This document shows positions 7,742-11,000 of a stretch of 11,000 bases of DNA, piece after piece. The stretch is from Apostichopus japonicus (taxonomy: Eukaryota > Echinodermata > Holothuroidea > Aspidochirotida > Stichopodidae). The DNA is taken from the NCBI RefSeq assembly GCF_037975245.1, contig NC_092577.1:4544001-4555000 (forward strand), given 5' to 3'. The notes under the pieces were generated by a model, which saw nothing but the letters and a program-made list of their open reading frames with translations, was not told where the DNA came from and did no database searches. The translations under genes and the position numbers were made by a program. Each line of letters begins with the position of its first letter. Positions within the stretch are counted from its first letter, which is position 1.

Positions 7742-8831
7742 GCGCCAACAATTTTACACAAAGTACTGTCCACCTATTATCAATCTCCAAGAATTTTGAC
7801 AGAATAATCAACCAAAAGCTGTTTTTAAAATGTCTTGACATTAAATAAATAGATATGACTTAAAACACATCTCAGGTTATTCACACATGTTCGGTACTAC
7901 ATGTGGTCTTTTGATGCCAGTTGATGCCTTAAAATAAAATATCATAATTGAGGGAATCTTGGGTATGGCAATATCTTCTTAGTTTTGAGAACCTATGAAA
8001 TTTGACAAAACCGTATTAGATAGGATAAAGAGATATAGGGAAATTTTTCAGGACTTTGCCACCACAAATGAAGCTAACAATGAAAATGTATAAAATGAAC
8101 TTATTTTTTTATAGCATTTGAACAAACTCATTGATAACTGAAGCTTTGTATCAAAAATGAATTACATAGTTAATACAAGACAAGTATTGTGTTACACATT
8201 TTTCTTTTGCGGGGGGGGGGTTGCTCATTCTCAACTTTTTGCAAAATACTAAAGAAATTCGCAAGAAATCATGAACTACTTCAAGTTCTCCAAGTTGACT
8301 GACGTGTGTAAGTAATATTTTGCCCACAATTGCCAGATTTTGATGGAAATAATTTTAAATGATATTATCATAAACCAGTGTTTACTGAGTGCCCAATATG
8401 AGAGAAATAATTGAAAATTTTAATTTTAATTAATTTAATTTTTAATTAAAAAATTTTTTAATTAAAAAGTTAATTTTAAATGTCACTTGAAAGAATAAGC
8501 TGTCTTTCCATTCAATTGACTGAAATTTATAAGAGTAAGAATTTAAAAGAGTAACATGGTACGTGTGACATAGTTTGAAAAAAACTCAATACCATATTTT
8601 ATAGTAAAAACCATTTTAAAGAAAAACAAAGCCCAATATCTTCTCCATTGTTGATACAAGTAGTCATTCTTTAAGCTGAAAGAGAAAGAGAAACATTAAT
8701 AAATAAATTAATAATCATATTTAAATTCAGCAAAAAACCATACTCATAACTGAAGGTTATATACATTATTGAGTGATTGGAGCTGGTATAACAGTGAAAG
8801 GAATCAATAATATACATATTGTTCATAGCAC
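7742..8831. other. AT-rich spacer with a palindrome
   Basis: No coding exon or RNA gene is recognised. It holds a run of 10 G near 8211-8220 and the AT palindrome described separately. Scattered AATAAA-like matches are expected by chance at this base composition. Confidence 0.6.
8439..8468. repeat. Perfect 30-bp A/T palindrome
   Basis: The half-site TTTTTAATTAAAAAA is followed directly by its exact reverse complement, with no spacer. Each half itself contains the palindrome TTTTTAATTAAAAA. Surrounding bases (8411-8480) are also almost purely A/T and partly symmetric. It could extrude as a cruciform or be an AT-rich replication or matrix-attachment type element. No function can be assigned from sequence. 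Confidence 0.9.
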
Positions 8832-8866
8832 CCAGTTGGGACAATGCTTTCTTCCATACTGCATAA

Positions 8867-8906
8867 TGTCCTGCTTTAATGTACTTGCAATGACAGTACG
8901 AACTGT
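8867..8906 (-). repeat. Inverted, diverged copy of part of the 92-bp unit
   Basis: On the minus strand this stretch aligns to the unit segment ACTGTTCATACTG... through GAAGCATGATA (for example 10047-10086) with about 30 of 40 bases identical and no gap. It is the only inverted copy seen and lies 22 bases inside the left terminal repeat. Confidence 0.6.
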
Positions 8907-8925
8907 ATGAATATCCTGTCTCTAT

Positions 8926-10116
8926 CAGATAAAGGTTAAAGAACTGTTCATACTGCTAGTACCAGTGCTTTGAAGCATGATACGAGAGGACAGTATTGAG
9001 TGGTAATAGCATTAGAATCGGATAAAGGTTAGGAAATGTTCATACTGCTAGAACTAGTGCTTTGAAGCATGATATGGGAGGACAGTACTGAGTGGTAATA
9101 GCATTAGAATCAGATAAAGATTAGGAACTGTTCATACTGTCAGTACAAGTGCTTTGAAGCATGATACGAGAGGACAGTATTGAGTGGTAATAGCATTAGA
9201 ATCGGATAAAGGTTAGGAAATGTTCATACTGCTAGAACTAGTGCTTTGAAGCATGATATGGGAGGACAGTACTGAGTGGTAATAGCATTAGAATCAGATA
9301 AAGATTAGGAACTGTTCATACTGTCAGTACAAGTGCTTTGAAGCATGATACGAGAGGACAGTATTGAGTGGTAATAGCATTAGAATCGGATAAAGGTTAG
9401 GAAATGTTCATACTGCTAGAACTAGTGCTTTGAAGCATGATATGGGAGGACAGTACTGAGTGGTAATAGCATTAGAATCAGATAAAGATTAGGAACTGTT
9501 CATACTGTCAGTACAAGTGCTTTGAAGCATGATACGAGAGGACAGTATTGAGTGGTAATAGCATTAGAATCGGATAAAGGTTAGAAAATGTTCATACTGC
9601 TAGAACTAGTGCTTTGAAGCATGATATGGGAGGACAGTACTGAGTGGTAATAGCATTAGAATCAGAGAAAGATTAGGAACTGTTCATACTGTCAGTACAA
9701 GTGCTTTGAAGCATGATATGGGAGGACAGCATAGAGTGGTAATAGCATTAGAATCAGATAAAGATTAGGAACTGTTCATACTGTCAGTACGAGTGCTTTG
9801 AAGCATGATATGGGAGGACAGTATAGAGTGGTATTAGCATTAGAATCGGACAAAGGTTAGGAACTGTTCATACTGCTATTACCAGTGCTTTGAAGTATGA
9901 TACGAGAGGACAGCATAGAGTGGTATTAGCATTAGAATCAGATAAAGATTAGAAACTGTTCATACTGTCAGTACGAGAGCTTTGAATCATGATATGGGAG
10001 GACAGTATAGAGTGATATTAGCATTAGAATCAGATAAAGATTAGAAACTGTTCATACTGTCAGTACGAGTGCTTTGAAGCATGATACGGGAGGACAGTAG
10101 GTAGTGGTATTAGCAT
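8926..10116 (+). repeat. Tandem array of exact 92-bp units with 184-bp dimers
   Basis: The marker GTTCATACT recurs at 8946, 9038, 9130, 9222, 9314, 9406, 9498, 9590, 9682, 9774, 9866, 9958 and 10050, always 92 bp apart. Each unit carries GTGCTTTGAAGCATGATA (with the small TGCTT/AAGCA hairpin), GGGAGGACAGTA or CGAGAGGACAGTA, GAGTGGTAATAGCATTAG and a GATAAAG motif. Between 9038 and about 9680 two subtypes strictly alternate (GCTAGAACTAG with ATATGGG; GTCAGTACAAG with ATACGAG), giving a nearly identical 184-bp dimer four times. Later units mix the marks and are more diverged. The fixed period and near identity indicate recent unequal exchange or rolling amplification. Confidence 0.97.
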
Positions 10117-10137
10117 ATTTAAATTTGTCCCAACTGG

Positions 10138-10682
10138 CAGGTTTATAACTCTGACATCCTGTCTGGTATAGTCCTCATCTTAAGTCCATGTCCTTTTGTT
10201 TTACTTTCGAGACTAGAACGTTCATCGCCTGTGATGTTGGTCAATGTGTTGGCTGGTTCTGTATGTTTTATGGCATGCATAAATCATGGCGCCAATTTGA
10301 TCATAGACCCCAAATTTGAGGTTTTACCAATACATGACTGACCAATGAAAATGCAAGTTATCACTCAACAGATCCAAATTTCCAAAAGTCTTTCAAGAAA
10401 AATATGTAAGTTTTCAACTGATAAGGTCATTCATTGATCTTGCAACTGATTCTCTCATGTGGAGTGGTTGTTAATTTACGACACATTTTGTTTATCAAAC
10501 TCCGGCCCCGTCAAGTTCTGGCTTTTGCAAACTATAAACCAAAATTCAGAGAGAGAGACAGAGAGAGAAAAACCCTAGAAAAACTAAGCAATGAAATGTA
10601 ACAAGAAAAACAAAAGAAAACAAACATACTATGACAACAACTACAAGAACAGAAAACGGCTGTTTGGTAAAGACTACATTAC
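10138..10682. other. Non-coding stretch, probable intron of the minus-strand gene
   Basis: No exon is recognised. It includes a GA-rich run (10548-10569). Read on the minus strand this run gives a hydrophobic but low-complexity peptide after the donor site, which I take as intron read-through rather than a membrane helix. Confidence 0.5.
10677..10682 (-). other. Splice donor after the Frizzled-like exon
   Basis: On the minus strand GAG|GTAATG follows the LCTR codons, leaving one base of the next codon (phase 1). Beyond it the translation becomes low-complexity and hydrophobic, unlike the cysteine-rich part. The donor is reasonable but not perfect at positions +5 and +6. Confidence 0.5.
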
Positions 10683-11000
10683 CTCGAGTACACAGGCCAG
10701 GGAGTGAGCCCATTACGGTAAAATCGAGGGCGTCACAATCTACTTCGAGGAGTAACAAAGCATTAGGGCAACTGCTGAATCTTTGGCAAGCCCCAAAGCA
10801 CGGCCCTGAGGGGACCGCCTGCATAACCGCTGGTGGGTAGAGAATTCTACAGACTGCTCTACGGAGTGATTCATCGTCGCAAGTTCCCGGTGCAAAGAAC
10901 AGGGGCAACTGATCATCCCTCGGTAACAGACTTAATCTCAACGGAAACATTGGTTCAAGACTAGCCTGGGTGTAGGGTAGGTAGGCTTGACATGGTTCTG
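10683..11000 (-). CDS. Exon for a divergent Frizzled-type cysteine-rich domain (partial)
   Basis: Reading from 11000 down to 10683, one open frame of about 105 residues runs off the window edge. It opens EPCQAYLPYTQASLEP, which resembles the C-x-x-LPY-N/T-x-T-x-x-P start of Frizzled cysteine-rich domains. Next come GTCDDESLRRAVC, then PCFGACQRFSSC, then VDCDALDF and LPGLC. This is the family order of cysteines (C2, C3, C4, C6, C7, C8, C9, C10). Oddities are the loss of C5 (YPPAV where P-x-C is usual), a shortened loop between C8 and C9 with no WP motif, and no visible C1, which would lie beyond the window edge. Such domains bind Wnt or lipid ligands in Frizzled, SFRP, Corin, ROR and others, and lie outside the cell. 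Which of these the gene is cannot be told. The frame reaches a GAG|GTAATG donor at 10683/10682. Confidence 0.6.

Larger units (their letters stand above)
8832..10137. mobile_element. Inverted-repeat-bounded element carrying a 92-bp satellite
   Basis: CCAGTTGGGACAA at 8832-8844 and its exact reverse complement TTGTCCCAACTGG at 10125-10137 enclose the second tandem array. Just inside the left end, 8867-8906 matches the reverse complement of part of the 92-bp unit at about 30 of 40 positions. The left arm is thus an inverted, diverged counterpart of the right arm (last unit plus terminus). This is what a long-TIR or foldback-like element would look like after one arm was amplified in tandem. No transposase is present. 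No clear target duplication is seen. GTTCATA (left) and GTTTATA (right) lie a few bases outside the ends but do not abut them. The class of element is not determined. Confidence 0.55.

Noticed and set aside
7485-7841. A 118-codon minus-strand open frame ending in the same peptide repeats
   Set aside because: It is a second reading of the same satellite plus flanking AT-rich DNA, not an independent gene.
8926-10116. CRISPR array suggested by regular repeats
   Set aside because: The repeats are head-to-tail 92-bp units with no unique spacers, and the context is an animal genome.
10631-10840. Plus-strand frame opposite the Frizzled-like exon
   Set aside because: It is the shadow of the minus-strand exon, which has the ordered cysteines and a donor site.

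Overview
The window looks like nuclear DNA of an animal, most likely a marine or other invertebrate. It is AT-rich and gene-poor. It holds coding pieces bounded by GT splice donors, hAT-like non-autonomous DNA transposons with G/C homopolymer tracts, microsatellites and two satellite-like tandem arrays. There is no bacterial operon structure, and I found no tRNA, rRNA or CRISPR array. The phylum cannot be fixed from this sequence alone.

Layout. Positions 1-2300 are AT-rich non-coding DNA, with a cluster of a repeated GTTTACG motif at 1581-2150. From 2515 on the + strand comes the N-terminal part of an SLC5-type sodium/solute symporter, closest in look to the monocarboxylate/multivitamin branch (SLC5A8/A12/A6). 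Its frame is broken by an apparent 2-base loss at 2689-2692. Its exon is then split at 3049 by a 1263-bp hAT-like element with an 8-bp target duplication (ACTGCAGT). The missing end of the exon resumes after the element at 4320 and stops at a strong donor (CAG|GTGAGA) at 4341/4342. The element carries a second, smaller TIR element (3582-3964). A related copy lies in reverse orientation at about 5381-6092, one end of it abutting a (TA)n tract.

From 6527 to 7741 runs a tandem array of about 70-72 bp units with a roughly 623-bp higher-order duplication. From 8832 to 10137 lies a structure bounded by a perfect 13-bp inverted repeat. Inside it is an array of 13 units of exactly 92 bp (partly a 184-bp dimer), plus one diverged, inverted unit next to the left end. 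This suggests a TIR element whose one arm was amplified into a satellite. Between the arrays is AT-rich DNA with a 30-bp perfect palindrome.

At the right edge, on the minus strand, an exon (10683 to beyond 11000) encodes most of a divergent Frizzled-type cysteine-rich domain and ends at a GAG|GTAATG donor.

The two genes point toward each other, with only repeats recognised in the 6.3 kb between them. Their missing 3' exons must therefore be absent, very diverged, or interleaved beyond the window. The most interesting points are the transposon placed exactly in a conserved SLC5 motif (possibly removable by in-frame splicing), the mosaic hAT-like family, and the inverted-repeat-bounded 92-bp satellite.
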